The notes under the pieces are model-generated. The model worked only from the letters and a program-made list of their open reading frames with translations. It ran no database searches and was not told the origin of the DNA. The position numbers and the translations under genes were made by a program. This document shows positions 17,169 to 26,628 of a DNA stretch of 64,000 bases, piece by piece; the stretch's first letter is position 1, and each line of letters begins with the position of its first letter. Origin of the DNA: Deltaproteobacteria bacterium CG11_big_fil_rev_8_21_14_0_20_45_16 (GTDB taxonomy: Bacteria > Bdellovibrionota > UBA2394). The DNA lies in NCBI GenBank assembly GCA_002787535.1, contig PCXB01000041.1:1-64000 (forward strand), read 5' to 3'.

Positions 17169-17735
17169 ATGAGATTTCGAGCCTTTCCTTTATTTCTAGG
17201 ATTTTGTTTGTCTCTAAACGCTTGCGTTCCAAAGGCGCAATATCAGGAGCAAGAGGATGAACTTCAGGATACAAAGGCCCAGTTAAAGTCATTAGAGCAG
17301 ACGCAGACTGAATGTGACCCAGATACTTTCCTTCAATTAAAGGAGCAGGCGCAGTCCTTGGATATCCTTCAACAGGAGCTTTTGGACCGAAATACGGAAC
17401 TCTCGGAAGAAGTGGCCCGTCTTCGTGTCTACGAAGCCCAAGCTAAAAGTCAGGATATGAGCTGCGGAAAGAAACTTGAGGATCAAGCCTCTGAATATGA
17501 AGCGCAGATATCTCGAACCAAAGAAACTTATGACGATCTTATCAAGGATTTAAGAAGCCAAATTAGAGATAAGGATGGCGAAATTGCCGCATATCGCCGC
17601 CAGCTCACGACCGAGAAAGCCAAGCCCGCGGAGCCGAGTAAGGCCACATCAGGCGCCAAATCTAAGTCTGCGGTCCCTGCGCCGAAAAAAGATGCTCCTT
17701 CATCGAGCAAAGATTCCAAAAAGAAGGACAAATAG
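17169..17735 (+). CDS. Coiled-coil lipoprotein, unknown function
   Basis: A 188-residue lipoprotein: signal with lipobox SLNAC (Cys19), then heptad-rich coiled coil from about residue 25 to 145 (EQEDELQDTKAQLKSLEQ, LDILQQELLDRNTELSEEVARL, DDLIKDLRSQIRDKDGEIAAYRRQL). It ends in a low-complexity Lys/Ala/Pro/Ser tail that is probably extended and basic. Such proteins often act as periplasmic spacers or bind peptidoglycan through the basic tail. It sits upstream of the rpsB operon but is separated from it by a long leader, so it is probably a separate unit. Confidence 0.75.
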   Translation: MRFRAFPLFLGFCLSLNACVPKAQYQEQEDELQDTKAQLKSLEQTQTECDPDTFLQLKEQAQSLDILQQELLDRNTELSEEVARLRVYEAQAKSQDMSCGKKLEDQASEYEAQISRTKETYDDLIKDLRSQIRDKDGEIAAYRRQLTTEKAKPAEPSKATSGAKSKSAVPAPKKDAPSSSKDSKKKDK

Positions 17736-17835
17736 GGAGGGCCCTGAGGCCACCTTGAGCTTTGACACGAAAAGTCCTAGCATCTGTCTTTGACAGTAAA
17801 TTTGGGCATCGGGTAGCTCTATCTGTAAAATTTGG

Positions 17836-17871
17836 ACGCATGCCGCCCAAGCATGCTGTTCAAGGGTGCGT
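17836..17871 (+). promoter_or_regulatory. rpsB 5' leader with nested stem-loop
   Basis: The 186-base gap before rpsB carries two TTGACA-like boxes (near 17761 and 17789) and a nested stem. GCATGC at 17838-17843 pairs with GCATGC at 17851-17856, and ACGCA at 17836-17840 could alternatively pair with TGCGT at 17867-17871. In many bacteria ribosomal protein S2 represses its own operon through leader RNA. A comparable role here is inferred from position and structure only. Confidence 0.35.
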
Positions 17872-17921
17872 ATTTAAATAACTACAGAACCGGAATTTGG
17901 ATTGGAGTAGAGAGTAACAGA

Positions 17922-18824
17922 ATGAATTTGGCAGAACCTCAGAGCTCAGCAACTAGTCAGGTGTCCATTAGGGAATTGATGGAAGTGGGTGCCCACTTTG
18001 GTCATCAGACCGCAAAATGGAACCCAAAAATGCGTCGTTATATTCATACATCGAGAAACGGCGTTTATATTATTAATCTTCAAAAAACTGTTGGCTATTT
18101 TAAGGATGCCCTTGAAATGGTTAAGCGAATCGCCGCTAGCGGACAGAAGGTGTTGTTCGTTGGGACAAAAAGACAGGCACGTGAAGTGATTAAAGAGGAG
18201 GCGGATCGCTGTGGGCAACCTTACGTCACGGAACGATGGATTGGCGGCTGTCTTACTAACTTTCATACGATCAAGCGATCGATCAGCGTGATGAAGAATC
18301 TTCAAAAGATGGAAGAAGAGAAGACCTACGGTAATCGAAAAAAGAAGGAAATTTTGATGTTGAACAAGCATCGAGAGAAATTGGAGCTGTATTACTCCGG
18401 AGTTAAAGATTTGGGTGATGTACCAGGTGCGGTCTTTATCATTGATCCTAATCGCGAGTATATTGCTGTGAACGAAGCTTCGACTTTGAACATTCCAATT
18501 ATTGCGACACTGGATACGAATTGTGATCCAGATATGATTGACTATCCAATCCCCGGCAACGACGACTCTATGCGAGCGATTAAACTCTATGCTTCCAAGA
18601 TTGCTGATGCGGTCCTGGAGGGTGCTAAGCAACGAGCTGCTCATGTTCAGACCTTGAGTCCTCGGACCGATGCCGCTCCTCAGGGAGAGCTTGAAAGAAT
18701 GTCCCGAAAGCCTAAATCGGCTAAGAAAACTGAGGCAGGTGCTGCGCCGACGGTCAGTGCTGATGATATTGTTATCGAACGAGTTGCGGCGACACCAACA
18801 CCTACCGAAGGGGAAGAGGCTTAA
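17922..18824 (+). CDS. rpsB: 30S ribosomal protein S2
   Basis: About 300 residues from the ATG at 17922, which follows a GGAG-containing leader. The core shows ELMEVGAHFGHQTAKWNPKMRRYI, GVYIINLQKT, VLFVGTKRQA, ERWIGGCLTNF and PGAVFIIDPNREYIAVNEA. The C terminus extends about 50 residues past the usual end with a charged/Pro-rich tail. An upstream in-frame ATG at 17832 would add 30 residues unlike S2 and lies inside the leader hairpin, so it is rejected. It heads the rpsB-tsf-pyrH-frr operon and its stop overlaps the tsf start (TAATG). Confidence 0.97.
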   Translation: MNLAEPQSSATSQVSIRELMEVGAHFGHQTAKWNPKMRRYIHTSRNGVYIINLQKTVGYFKDALEMVKRIAASGQKVLFVGTKRQAREVIKEEADRCGQPYVTERWIGGCLTNFHTIKRSISVMKNLQKMEEEKTYGNRKKKEILMLNKHREKLELYYSGVKDLGDVPGAVFIIDPNREYIAVNEASTLNIPIIATLDTNCDPDMIDYPIPGNDDSMRAIKLYASKIADAVLEGAKQRAAHVQTLSPRTDAAPQGELERMSRKPKSAKKTEAGAAPTVSADDIVIERVAATPTPTEGEEA

Positions 18825-19432
18825 TGGCTGCAGATATTTCAGCGGCCGTTGTTCAGGATCTTCGTCAAAGGACGGGGGCCGGAATGATGGACTGCAAAAA
18901 AGCCCTTGTGGAAACGGGCGGCGATCTAGACAAAGCTGTGGATTTCCTTCGAAAGAAGGGAATTGCCTCAGCAGAGAAGAAAGCGGGTCGCGAAGCCAAA
19001 CAGGGCGCGGTGACATCTTATATTCACGGCGGGGGCCGAATCGGTGTAATGCTCGAAGTTAATTGTGAGACTGACTTTGTTGCGCGAAACGAAAGCTTTC
19101 AGGAATTCAGTAGAGATGTGGCCATGCACGTTGCTGCTACAAATCCTCAGTTCTTGAAAAAGGAAGACGTTCCTGTTGCTGTTCTCGAAAAGGAAAAAGA
19201 GATTCTGCTCGAGCAGATGAAGTCTCAGGGCAAGCCAGAAGCGGTCATGAATAAAATCATCGAGGGTAAGTTGGCCAAGTATTACGAGGAAAATTGTTTA
19301 ATGCATCAATCCTTCGTAAAAGATCCGGAAAAGACGATCGAGGACTACCTCAAAGAGACGATCGCCAAGATTGGTGAGAATATTGTAATTCGGCGCTTCG
19401 TTCGCTTTGAGTTGGGACAATCGGAATCGTGA
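18824..19432 (+). CDS. tsf: Elongation factor Ts
   Basis: A 202-residue nucleotide exchange factor for EF-Tu. The N-terminal UBA-like module ([37 protein letters not shown]) and the core motif [16 protein letters not shown] are clear. It is about 80 residues shorter than the E. coli protein, matching the short EF-Ts form of Thermus-type proteins with a single core subdomain. It overlaps pyrH by four bases (GTGA). Confidence 0.96.
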   Translation: MAADISAAVVQDLRQRTGAGMMDCKKALVETGGDLDKAVDFLRKKGIASAEKKAGREAKQGAVTSYIHGGGRIGVMLEVNCETDFVARNESFQEFSRDVAMHVAATNPQFLKKEDVPVAVLEKEKEILLEQMKSQGKPEAVMNKIIEGKLAKYYEENCLMHQSFVKDPEKTIEDYLKETIAKIGENIVIRRFVRFELGQSES

Positions 19433-20199
19433 GTAAATCAACTGATGTCTCCAAAAAGCCCAAGAAATTAAAGTGGAAACGAGTTCTTCTTAAACTCTCG
19501 GGTGAGGCCTTTATGGGTGAGAAGGCCTATGGCATTGACCCAAAGGTTCTCGAAAGACTTTCACATGAATTGAAGGGTGTCGTCGCTGCAGGCGTTGAGT
19601 TGGCCGTTGTTATTGGCGGTGGAAATATTTTTCGTGGAATTTCGGGGGCATCCGCTGGAATGGATCGTGCGAGCGCCGATTATATGGGGATGCTAGCGAC
19701 GGTTATGAATAGTTTGGCGCTTCAAGATCATCTTGAAAAAATTGGGGTCTACACGCGAGTCCTCTCGGCCTTGCCAATGGATGCGGTAGCTGAGCGTTAC
19801 ATTCGAAGGCGAGCGATCCGACATCTAGAAAAAGGTCGTGTGATTATTTTTGCAGCTGGTACCGGAAATCCCTATTTTTCTACGGATACAGCGGCCAGTC
19901 TTCGTGCCATGGAAATCGAGGCCGAAGTCGTATTGAAAGCCACGCGAGTGGATGGCGTATACGACAAAGATCCTTTTAAGTATAAAGATGCCGTTCGCAT
20001 GGATAGATTGAGTTATATTGAGGTTTTGCAAAAGGGACTTCAGGTGATGGATGCGACCGCTGTTAGTCTCTGTATGGATCATCGATTGCCTATTATTGTT
20101 TTTGATATGACCAAAAAGGGAAATATCGAAAAGGCTATTCTGAATGGGAACCTTGGAACGGTTGTCTGTGATGAGGCAAAGCCGGCCAAAAAAGCCTAG
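19429..20199 (+). CDS. pyrH: UMP kinase
   Basis: A 256-residue kinase of the amino-acid-kinase fold that phosphorylates UMP to UDP. Motifs: [59 protein letters not shown] and [11 protein letters not shown]. It starts at GTG 19429, overlapping the tsf stop. The N terminus has about 13 extra lysine-rich residues. It is followed by frr after 33 bases in the classic rpsB-tsf-pyrH-frr order. Confidence 0.96.
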   Translation: MSKSTDVSKKPKKLKWKRVLLKLSGEAFMGEKAYGIDPKVLERLSHELKGVVAAGVELAVVIGGGNIFRGISGASAGMDRASADYMGMLATVMNSLALQDHLEKIGVYTRVLSALPMDAVAERYIRRRAIRHLEKGRVIIFAAGTGNPYFSTDTAASLRAMEIEAEVVLKATRVDGVYDKDPFKYKDAVRMDRLSYIEVLQKGLQVMDATAVSLCMDHRLPIIVFDMTKKGNIEKAILNGNLGTVVCDEAKPAKKA

Positions 20200-20232
20200 A
20201 TATTTCCTCGTAAGGATTGGAGGATCTTAAAA

Positions 20233-20796
20233 ATGTCGAATATAGATGGAATTTTGAAATCTATTAATGAAAATAATTCCAAGACGATTGAAGTCTTAGG
20301 CAAAGACTTGAGCCGTGTTCGCGCAGGCAAAGCATCTGTCTCCTTATTGGAAGGTATTCGCGTAAACGCTTACGGCAATCAGTCTCCTTTGAATCAAATG
20401 AGCAGCGTTAGTGCGCCGGACGCTCGCACGATCATGATCAATCCTTGGGACAAGAGTTTGATTGGGGAAATCGAAAAGGCCATTAATGCTTCGGACCTGG
20501 GTTTGAATCCTCAAAATGATGGAAAAGTTGTTCGATTGAGTATTCCCGCTTTAACCGAAGAGCGTCGCAAGGAGCTAGTTAAAGTTGTTACGAAACAAGG
20601 TGAAGAAAGCAAAGTATCGCTTCGACAGCATCGTAAAGACGCGAATGAAAAAATCAAGAATTTAGAAAAGGGCAAGGAACTTTCCGAAGACGACGCGAAA
20701 AGACATTTGGATCAGATTCAAAAGATTACTGACGAAGCGGTTAAGAAGGTTGATGAAGTAATTGATAAGAAGACCAAGGATATAATGACGATCTAA
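20233..20796 (+). CDS. frr: Ribosome recycling factor
   Basis: A 187-residue protein that splits post-termination ribosomes with EF-G. Family blocks are LSRVRAGKASVSLLEGIRVNAYG, PLNQMSSVSAPDARTIMINPWDKS, IEKAINASDLGLNPQNDG, LSIPALTEERRKELVKVV and the C-terminal helix DEAVKKVDEVIDKKTKDIM. A GGAGGATC ribosome site precedes the ATG. Confidence 0.97.
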   Translation: MSNIDGILKSINENNSKTIEVLGKDLSRVRAGKASVSLLEGIRVNAYGNQSPLNQMSSVSAPDARTIMINPWDKSLIGEIEKAINASDLGLNPQNDGKVVRLSIPALTEERRKELVKVVTKQGEESKVSLRQHRKDANEKIKNLEKGKELSEDDAKRHLDQIQKITDEAVKKVDEVIDKKTKDIMTI

Positions 20797-20830
20797 ACTC
20801 CTCTAGGACGGATCGACGGATGTTCATACG

Positions 20831-21607
20831 ATGGCCCAACTGCCGAAACATATTGGAATTATCATGGATGGCAACGGCCGATGGGCGGCGCAACGCGCGC
20901 TTCCGCGGGCAGAAGGGCATCGCCAAGGAGTGGGTGCTCTAAAGAGAATCGTTAGGGAATGCGGGCGTCTGGGCATCAAGATTCTTACGGTCTATGCCTT
21001 TTCATCTGAAAATTGGAAACGACCGAGAAAAGAAATCGAATTCTTGATGGGCCTGTTGCGATTCTTCGCCGCTAAGGAACGAAACGAGCTTCACAGGGAG
21101 AATGTACGACTTACGAGTATTGGTGACTTGAGCGCCCTTCCCCCAATTGCCATAGCTGAGCTTCAAAAATCCTTTGAGCTAACGGCAAGCAATACTGGGC
21201 TTACTCTTCAGTTGGCCTTGAACTATTCGGGACGCAACGAAATTTGCCGAGCGGTTCAGCGTATGCTTAGTGATTTTGAGACGGGATCGTTGCGAAGGGA
21301 AGATGTCTCCGAAGAAAAAATTTCAAGTTATTTGGATACAGCAAATCAGCCTGAGCCGGATTTGATTATTCGTACGAGTGGTGAATATCGCGTTTCTAAT
21401 TTTATGATATGGCAGGCCGCGTATGCAGAGTATTTTTTTACGAACCGACTCTGGCCTGATTTTAACGAAAGAGACTTGCGGGAAGCATTAGAAGCCTATG
21501 CTCATCGAGAAAGACGCTATGGTGGATTGAGTTCCGATGACTCGCTGGAAGTAAATAGCTTTTCTGACTCAGAAACAAACTCGAGTAGACTTGAGTCTGC
21601 GAAATGA
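20831..21607 (+). CDS. uppS: Undecaprenyl diphosphate synthase
   Basis: A 258-residue cis-prenyltransferase making the C55 lipid carrier for wall and surface polysaccharides. Motifs: HIGIIMDGNGRWA with the catalytic Asp, LTVYAFSSENWKRP, ALNYSGRNEI and EPDLIIRTSGEYRVSNFMIWQAAYAEYFF. The C-terminal tail is Ser-rich and beyond the usual fold. It overlaps cdsA by four bases. Confidence 0.96.
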   Translation: MAQLPKHIGIIMDGNGRWAAQRALPRAEGHRQGVGALKRIVRECGRLGIKILTVYAFSSENWKRPRKEIEFLMGLLRFFAAKERNELHRENVRLTSIGDLSALPPIAIAELQKSFELTASNTGLTLQLALNYSGRNEICRAVQRMLSDFETGSLRREDVSEEKISSYLDTANQPEPDLIIRTSGEYRVSNFMIWQAAYAEYFFTNRLWPDFNERDLREALEAYAHRERRYGGLSSDDSLEVNSFSDSETNSSRLESAK

Positions 21608-22446
21608 CAAATCTTCAGATTCGAATTTTAACGGCGCTTATTTATTTTCCCCTATTGCTGTTGTCAGCCTATAGCCCGGAAACCTTCACTTGGATGATGT
21701 TGCTTCTGACGGCATTGGCTTGGCATGAATATTTAGAGTTTCGAGTAAAGCCAAAGGAACAGATGGAATGGAGTCGGCATATTTGCATGGTGTTTCTTGG
21801 GAGCCTTCCGATTTTTGTCATGGCCATCTATGGAGATCTAATGGTTGGACTGATTGCGTTGGGGATTTCTTTGCAGCTTAGCATTTTGACTGCGATGGTT
21901 CGCGGGCGAAACCTGGAGGAGCTTTGGGCCCAGCTTCAATTTTATGTTTTTGGTGTTTTGTATATTACAGGACTTTTTCTAAGTTTGGTTCTTCTTCAGC
22001 GGGAGCAGGGAGGACGTGAAGCTGTCTGGTTCTTATTCTTTGTCGTTGGAGCGACCGATACCATTGCCTATTTTACAGGAAAAAATTTGGGGCATACTCC
22101 CTTTTTTCAGTGGATTAGCCCTTCAAAAACGCGAGAAGGATTTTGGGGAGGCTTGCTAGGCGGAGTTTTGAGTGCTGTGATTTTTTATTTTGTTTTCAAA
22201 TATTTTGATTTTAGTGTCCCTGAAATCGGAATTTTATTAGGGTTAGCTGGCATTGTCTCTTTGGCAAGTACCTGGGGCGATTTGTTCGAATCGCTTTTAA
22301 AGCGCCATTATAAGCTAAAGGAATCGGGTAGAAGTATTCCGGGGCATGGAGGTGTACTGGATCGCTTCGATGGGGTCCTTTTCGCTGGGCTCCCGCTTTT
22401 GTTTTTAGTACTGCTTTTAGGCGGCTTTAAGACTGTATTTCACTGA
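21604..22446 (+). CDS. cdsA: Phosphatidate cytidylyltransferase
   Basis: A 280-residue integral membrane enzyme with about eight spans that makes CDP-diacylglycerol, precursor for PssA and PgsA-type enzymes in this window. Signature blocks: ISPSKTREGFWGGLLGG and WGDLFESLLKRHYKLKESGRSIPGHGGVLDRFD. The latter has KES where many members have KDS. Same operon as uppS and dxr. Confidence 0.95.
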   Translation: MTNLQIRILTALIYFPLLLLSAYSPETFTWMMLLLTALAWHEYLEFRVKPKEQMEWSRHICMVFLGSLPIFVMAIYGDLMVGLIALGISLQLSILTAMVRGRNLEELWAQLQFYVFGVLYITGLFLSLVLLQREQGGREAVWFLFFVVGATDTIAYFTGKNLGHTPFFQWISPSKTREGFWGGLLGGVLSAVIFYFVFKYFDFSVPEIGILLGLAGIVSLASTWGDLFESLLKRHYKLKESGRSIPGHGGVLDRFDGVLFAGLPLLFLVLLLGGFKTVFH

Positions 22447-22458
22447 GATTAGGAGATC

Positions 22459-23673
22459 ATGGCGACGAGAATCAAAAGAAAAGTGTGCATACTGGGGTCT
22501 ACTGGAAGTGTCGGCAAGAATGCATTGGAGATAGTTCGTCAACAGCCTGATCGATTTGAGATTGTAGGTTTGGCATGCGGTTCTTCTGTGGATCATTTGC
22601 TAGCTCAGATTGAAGAGTTCCAGCCTTCTTTTGTTAGCCTAGGAAGCGAAAAGTTAGCTGGTGAGATTCGTGAAAAATTGCCGCGTGGTGTTGAGATTTT
22701 TTATGGCTCCATGGGACATCGAGACCTTGTGGAACAATGTCGAGCCGACGTTGTCATGGCCTCCATGAGTGGTACGCATGGACTTTTAGCTACTTTGCAG
22801 GCCATTCGCCAAAATGTTTCGGTACTTGGAATTGCGAATAAAGAAATCTTGGTAATGGCCGGGGCCTATATCAACGAGGCTTTGGAGGAATCACAGACTA
22901 AATTAGTTCCGGTCGATTCGGAACATTCTGCCATTTTTCAGGCCTTGATGGGAAACTCACGGGCAGAAGTTAGCAGAATTATTTTGACCGCCAGCGGGGG
23001 GCCGTTTCGAAGTTTGGATAAGTCCGCATTTTCAAAAATTACAAAAGCACAGGCCCTTCAACATCCTAATTGGGTGATGGGTTCAAAGATTACGATTGAT
23101 TCGGCGACTATGATGAACAAGGGTTTGGAGTATATTGAAGCGATTCGTTTATTTCAATTAAGGCCTGAACAAATTGAAATTGTCGTTCATCCACAAAGTA
23201 TCATTCACTCCATGGTAGAGTACCAAGATCATTCCGTAATGGCCCAGCTTGGTATTTCCGATATGCGGATACCAATTTCCTTGGCACTAGCCTATCCGCA
23301 CCGCCTTTCGATTGACCTGGGTCAAAAAATTAACTTTGCGTCGATAGCTCAGCTGAATTTTGAAAAGCCAGACTACGAAAGATTTCCTTGTCTGAGCCTC
23401 GCAATCGAAGCTCAAAAATTGGGCGATCAGGGGCCCGTAATTTTGAATGCCAGCAACGAAATCGCAGTTGAAGCCTTCTTAAATGATCAAATTTCCTTTG
23501 TCGAAATCCCCCAATTGATCGAGAATGCGCTGCAGTATTTTGCCGATCGAAAAGCTGATAGTCTTGATTCTGTTCTTGTTCTTGATGAAGAGGTAAGATC
23601 ATGGAGCATTCAGATGGTCGATAATAGCTTAAATTCAGAATGGGGAAACAAGCATCATGAATTGGTTAACTGA
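22459..23673 (+). CDS. dxr: 1-deoxy-D-xylulose 5-phosphate reductoisomerase
   Basis: A 404-residue enzyme of the MEP isoprenoid pathway. The NADPH site is ILGSTGSVGKNALEIV. Active-site motifs are LVPVDSEHSAIFQ, ILTASGGPFR, HPNWVMGSKITIDSATMMNKGLEYIEA, VHPQSIIHSMVEYQD and LDIR-like segments, with the mobile loop intact. It overlaps rseP by 17 bases, a common pairing in proteobacteria. With ispE and uppS nearby, the window covers several isoprenoid steps. Confidence 0.96.
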   Translation: MATRIKRKVCILGSTGSVGKNALEIVRQQPDRFEIVGLACGSSVDHLLAQIEEFQPSFVSLGSEKLAGEIREKLPRGVEIFYGSMGHRDLVEQCRADVVMASMSGTHGLLATLQAIRQNVSVLGIANKEILVMAGAYINEALEESQTKLVPVDSEHSAIFQALMGNSRAEVSRIILTASGGPFRSLDKSAFSKITKAQALQHPNWVMGSKITIDSATMMNKGLEYIEAIRLFQLRPEQIEIVVHPQSIIHSMVEYQDHSVMAQLGISDMRIPISLALAYPHRLSIDLGQKINFASIAQLNFEKPDYERFPCLSLAIEAQKLGDQGPVILNASNEIAVEAFLNDQISFVEIPQLIENALQYFADRKADSLDSVLVLDEEVRSWSIQMVDNSLNSEWGNKHHELVN

Positions 23674-25342
23674 CGTAAGTTTATTCGCATTACTATTTTT
23701 TCTGCTCGTATTTTTTCATGAACTTGGCCATTTCTTGATGGCCAAGTGGGTTGGAATCAAAGTCGAGAAGTTTTCGATTGGCATGGGTCCTGCGATATTT
23801 TCTTTTCGAAAGGGTGAAACCGAGTATCGCTTGGCGATACTTCCTCTCGGAGGCTACGTCAAAATGGCGGGAGATGATCCGTCGAAGGAACTTTCGGAGG
23901 AAGAGCGGAAGCGTGGTTTTCTAGCGCAGCGTCCACCAGCCAAATTGTTGGTGGTGTTTGGTGGCCCAGGATTCAACTTGATTTTGCCAATGTTTATCTA
24001 TGCGATCATGCTCGCGGTGGGCATTCCGTTTGTTAAGCCCGTTGTAGGATCGTTAGAAAAAGAAATGCCGGGTTATCTCTCTGGTTTGCGTTCTGGAGAT
24101 GAAATTGTTTCGATTGACGGAAGCAAGATCGATCGATGGAAACAAGTCGAGGAGCGAGTTCGAGAAGCAGCTAATCAAGATTTAAAAGTCGTCGTTGATC
24201 GAGTTGACCTGACTAGCGGGTCGGTTCGCTCCGTTGAGCTAAGTTTAAAGCCACAGTTGGCCGAAGGCCGATCAAAGTTTGGCGAAATAGTTGAAGTGGG
24301 AAAGATCGGTGTCTCGCCAGCTTATCCCCTGCCCTTGGTTTATTATGAGAGTGCGTCGAGTCCATTGGGTCGAGCTCAAGTTCAAAATTTTGATCGAGTT
24401 CTTTCCGTAGATGGGATTTCGATTCTAAGCCTCGATCAGTGGAACGAGATTTTAGATACCCAAACAAAATCTCAGTTGGCTCTTCGATTAAAGCGAGGAG
24501 ATAAGACTATCGACGCGAAACTTGAATTGGCCGGAAAGGCCGTACTTCGCAAGGAACTGGAAATTTTGCCGATTGAATTGGTGATTGCGGAAGTGACACC
24601 TGATGGTCGAGCGGCAAAAGGTGGTATTGAAGCGGGGGATCGCTTGGTGGCGATCGGTTCCAAAGTTTTAAGATCTTGGGAAGAAGTTCCAGAAATAGTT
24701 CGTGCCTCGGAAGGACGCCCCCTTAAATTCACTTGGGCGCATAACGGCCAGGAAAGGTCGGCTGAGATTGCGGCTGAAGAGACTGTTGTTGATGATCCAC
24801 TTCTTGGAAAAGACAATCCTATGGCCACTGACAAAATCTATCGAATTGGCATTGCGCCACGTTTGGAGTCGGATACGAGTTTTGGAGAGGATCAGTCCTG
24901 GAGTCCCCTTGCATGGATCAAAATGGGTGTCGATCAAACATGGGGACTGGCATCGATGACGGTTATTGCTCTTTCGAAATTAGTGACGGGAGAGATTTCT
25001 TTAAAACTCTTAGGTAGTCCTATTATGATTTACAAAGTAGCTGGCAACACCTACCGAATGGCCGGCGGCGGACATCATGGATGGATCGCCTTTCTTACGA
25101 ATCTGGCGCTGCTTTCGATTACTCTAGGTTTGGTCAATTTACTGCCCGTCCCTGTTTTGGATGGGGGCCACGCTGTATTTTTTACAATAGAATGGATTCG
25201 GGGCCGTCCAGTAAGTTTGAAGGTGATGGAAGTTGCAACTCAAATTGGTTTGGTGATGTTGATCGGATTGTTTGCGCTAGTCTTATACAATGACTTTAAT
25301 CGCTATGGTTTTTTAGATCCGATTATTAAACTTTTTCAATGA
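23657..25342 (+). CDS. rseP: RseP family site-2 intramembrane zinc protease
   Basis: A 561-residue S2P protease. The zinc motif is H21-E22-LG-H25 in the first membrane span and the third ligand lies in NLLPVPVLDGGH near residue 505. Two PDZ domains lie between (LSGLRSGDEIVSIDGSKI and KGGIEAGDRLVAIGSKVL). RseP cleaves anti-sigma factors or signal-peptide remnants in the membrane. It is about 110 residues longer than E. coli RseP through longer inter-PDZ segments. It is placed directly after dxr as in many genomes. Confidence 0.95.
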   Translation: MNWLTDVSLFALLFFLLVFFHELGHFLMAKWVGIKVEKFSIGMGPAIFSFRKGETEYRLAILPLGGYVKMAGDDPSKELSEEERKRGFLAQRPPAKLLVVFGGPGFNLILPMFIYAIMLAVGIPFVKPVVGSLEKEMPGYLSGLRSGDEIVSIDGSKIDRWKQVEERVREAANQDLKVVVDRVDLTSGSVRSVELSLKPQLAEGRSKFGEIVEVGKIGVSPAYPLPLVYYESASSPLGRAQVQNFDRVLSVDGISILSLDQWNEILDTQTKSQLALRLKRGDKTIDAKLELAGKAVLRKELEILPIELVIAEVTPDGRAAKGGIEAGDRLVAIGSKVLRSWEEVPEIVRASEGRPLKFTWAHNGQERSAEIAAEETVVDDPLLGKDNPMATDKIYRIGIAPRLESDTSFGEDQSWSPLAWIKMGVDQTWGLASMTVIALSKLVTGEISLKLLGSPIMIYKVAGNTYRMAGGGHHGWIAFLTNLALLSITLGLVNLLPVPVLDGGHAVFFTIEWIRGRPVSLKVMEVATQIGLVMLIGLFALVLYNDFNRYGFLDPIIKLFQ

Positions 25343-25361
25343 GTAGTTATTTGTGACTCCG

Positions 25362-25796
25362 ATGAAGCTGGTTCTTGATACGTCAACGAAGAATGTGTCG
25401 ATGGGCATAGCGAATGAGAAGCAAGAATGGCTCCTTGAGCTCAATCATTTTGAAGAAAAGCATCAACAGTCTCGTATCATTTTTGAGTTAATGGAAAAGC
25501 TTTTTAGGGAAACCGGATGTTCTCCTGATGAAATTAGGGCTCTTGTGGTTGGGATTGGTCCAGGTTCCTATACCGGCCTTAGGGTGGGACTGAGTTTTGC
25601 CAAGACTTGGTCTTTTGCGCGCCATTTACCTTTGTTTACATTTGATTCGCTGGAGCTACTAAAATTGACCGAGGCAGCAGAAGGTTTGGGGAGCCTGCCA
25701 AAAGTCAAATACTTGCCTCTTCATTCTGCAAAAGCTGTGGAAAATCTTGATCAGCTGCAGCCAATCTATTTAAATGACCACTTCGCGGAAGGCTGA
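25362..25796 (+). CDS. tsaB: TsaB-like tRNA threonylcarbamoyladenosine protein, short form
   Basis: The product is about 144 residues from the ATG at 25362 (a GTG at 25353 is possible). The ASKHA-type N-terminal domain is clear: KLVLDTSTKNVSMGIA, LVVGIGPGSYTGLRVGLSFAKTW and FDSLELL. TsaB is usually 215-240 residues. Here about 80 residues of the second half are missing, and the frame passes from KVKYLPLHSAKAVEN almost directly to LQPIYLNDHFAEG, which matches the family C terminus. It therefore looks internally shortened rather than cut off. TsaB scaffolds TsaD in making t6A on tRNA. Confidence 0.82.
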   Translation: MKLVLDTSTKNVSMGIANEKQEWLLELNHFEEKHQQSRIIFELMEKLFRETGCSPDEIRALVVGIGPGSYTGLRVGLSFAKTWSFARHLPLFTFDSLELLKLTEAAEGLGSLPKVKYLPLHSAKAVENLDQLQPIYLNDHFAEG

Positions 25797-25803
25797 ATAT
25801 TAA

Positions 25804-26628
25804 TTGATAGAAGAAATTTCAAAGGTTAGGGATTTTAAGAAGCTTCGGCGAACAGGTGTATTTCTTTTACCTTCTATTTTGACATCATTAGCTCTCTTCT
25901 CCGGTTTCTTTTCGATCATGCACACGATTCGTGTTATGGCGGGGCAAGAATCAAGTTTCTGGTTATCTGGCATCGCCATTCTTATAGCAGCATTCTTGGA
26001 TGGGATGGATGGTCGAATTGCGAGATTGATGAATGCCGAGTCCGAATTTGGTTTTCAGTTTGATTCGATTGCAGATGTTGTTTCCTTTGGCGTCGCGCCT
26101 GCGGTTTTAGTTTATGCGGGCTTTCTTAATCATTTGGGGCGGCTAGGCTGGTTTGGAGCTTTTTTATTTGTGGCCTGTGCAAGTATTCGGTTGGCCAGAT
26201 TCAATGTGATCTCGGCTCAAAGTTCTGAAAAAAAATATTTCAAGGGTTTGTCATCGCCGGTGGCTGCCGGTGGAATTACGCTTTTGGTTTTAATTGAACA
26301 TTCCCTTTCGGGGCGTGTCTTTGAACTGTTGGTTTTAGGCTATACAGTTTTTTTGGCAGTCTTGATGGTTTCGAATGTTCGTTTTCGATCATTTAAAAAG
26401 ATTGAAAGGAAGAAATCGAAGCCCGTTCGATCTTTAATGATTCTCACTCTGATTCTAGCGCTCGTTGTCAGTTTTCAAGAAGTCGCTCTTGCCGTGTTTT
26501 TCTTGACCTATTTATTTTGGGGACTAACCGAAGAAGTTTTACTGTTTCGTCGCCGTCGTCGATCGGATCCGAGCGTTCCCTTTGTTCCCTTCGGAGATCG
26601 ATTAGACGATGAGGATTCGATTGTCTAA
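25804..26628 (+). CDS. pssA: CDP-diacylglycerol--serine O-phosphatidyltransferase
   Basis: A 274-residue membrane enzyme with the CDP-alcohol phosphotransferase motif LDGMDGRIARLMNAESEFG-FQFDSIADVVSFG and PssA-specific ASIRLARFNV and KYFKGLSSPVAAG. It makes phosphatidylserine from the CdsA product. It starts at TTG 25804, seven bases after the tsaB stop, and ends in an Arg-rich and then acidic tail. Its 3' end overlaps the convergent gene at 26625 by four bases. Confidence 0.93.
   Translation: MIEEISKVRDFKKLRRTGVFLLPSILTSLALFSGFFSIMHTIRVMAGQESSFWLSGIAILIAAFLDGMDGRIARLMNAESEFGFQFDSIADVVSFGVAPAVLVYAGFLNHLGRLGWFGAFLFVACASIRLARFNVISAQSSEKKYFKGLSSPVAAGGITLLVLIEHSLSGRVFELLVLGYTVFLAVLMVSNVRFRSFKKIERKKSKPVRSLMILTLILALVVSFQEVALAVFFLTYLFWGLTEEVLLFRRRRRSDPSVPFVPFGDRLDDEDSIV

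Noticed and set aside
17946..19016. Long 356-residue frame antisense to rpsB and tsf
   Set aside because: It is a shadow of two very highly conserved genes, and its translation shows no domain or sensible composition.
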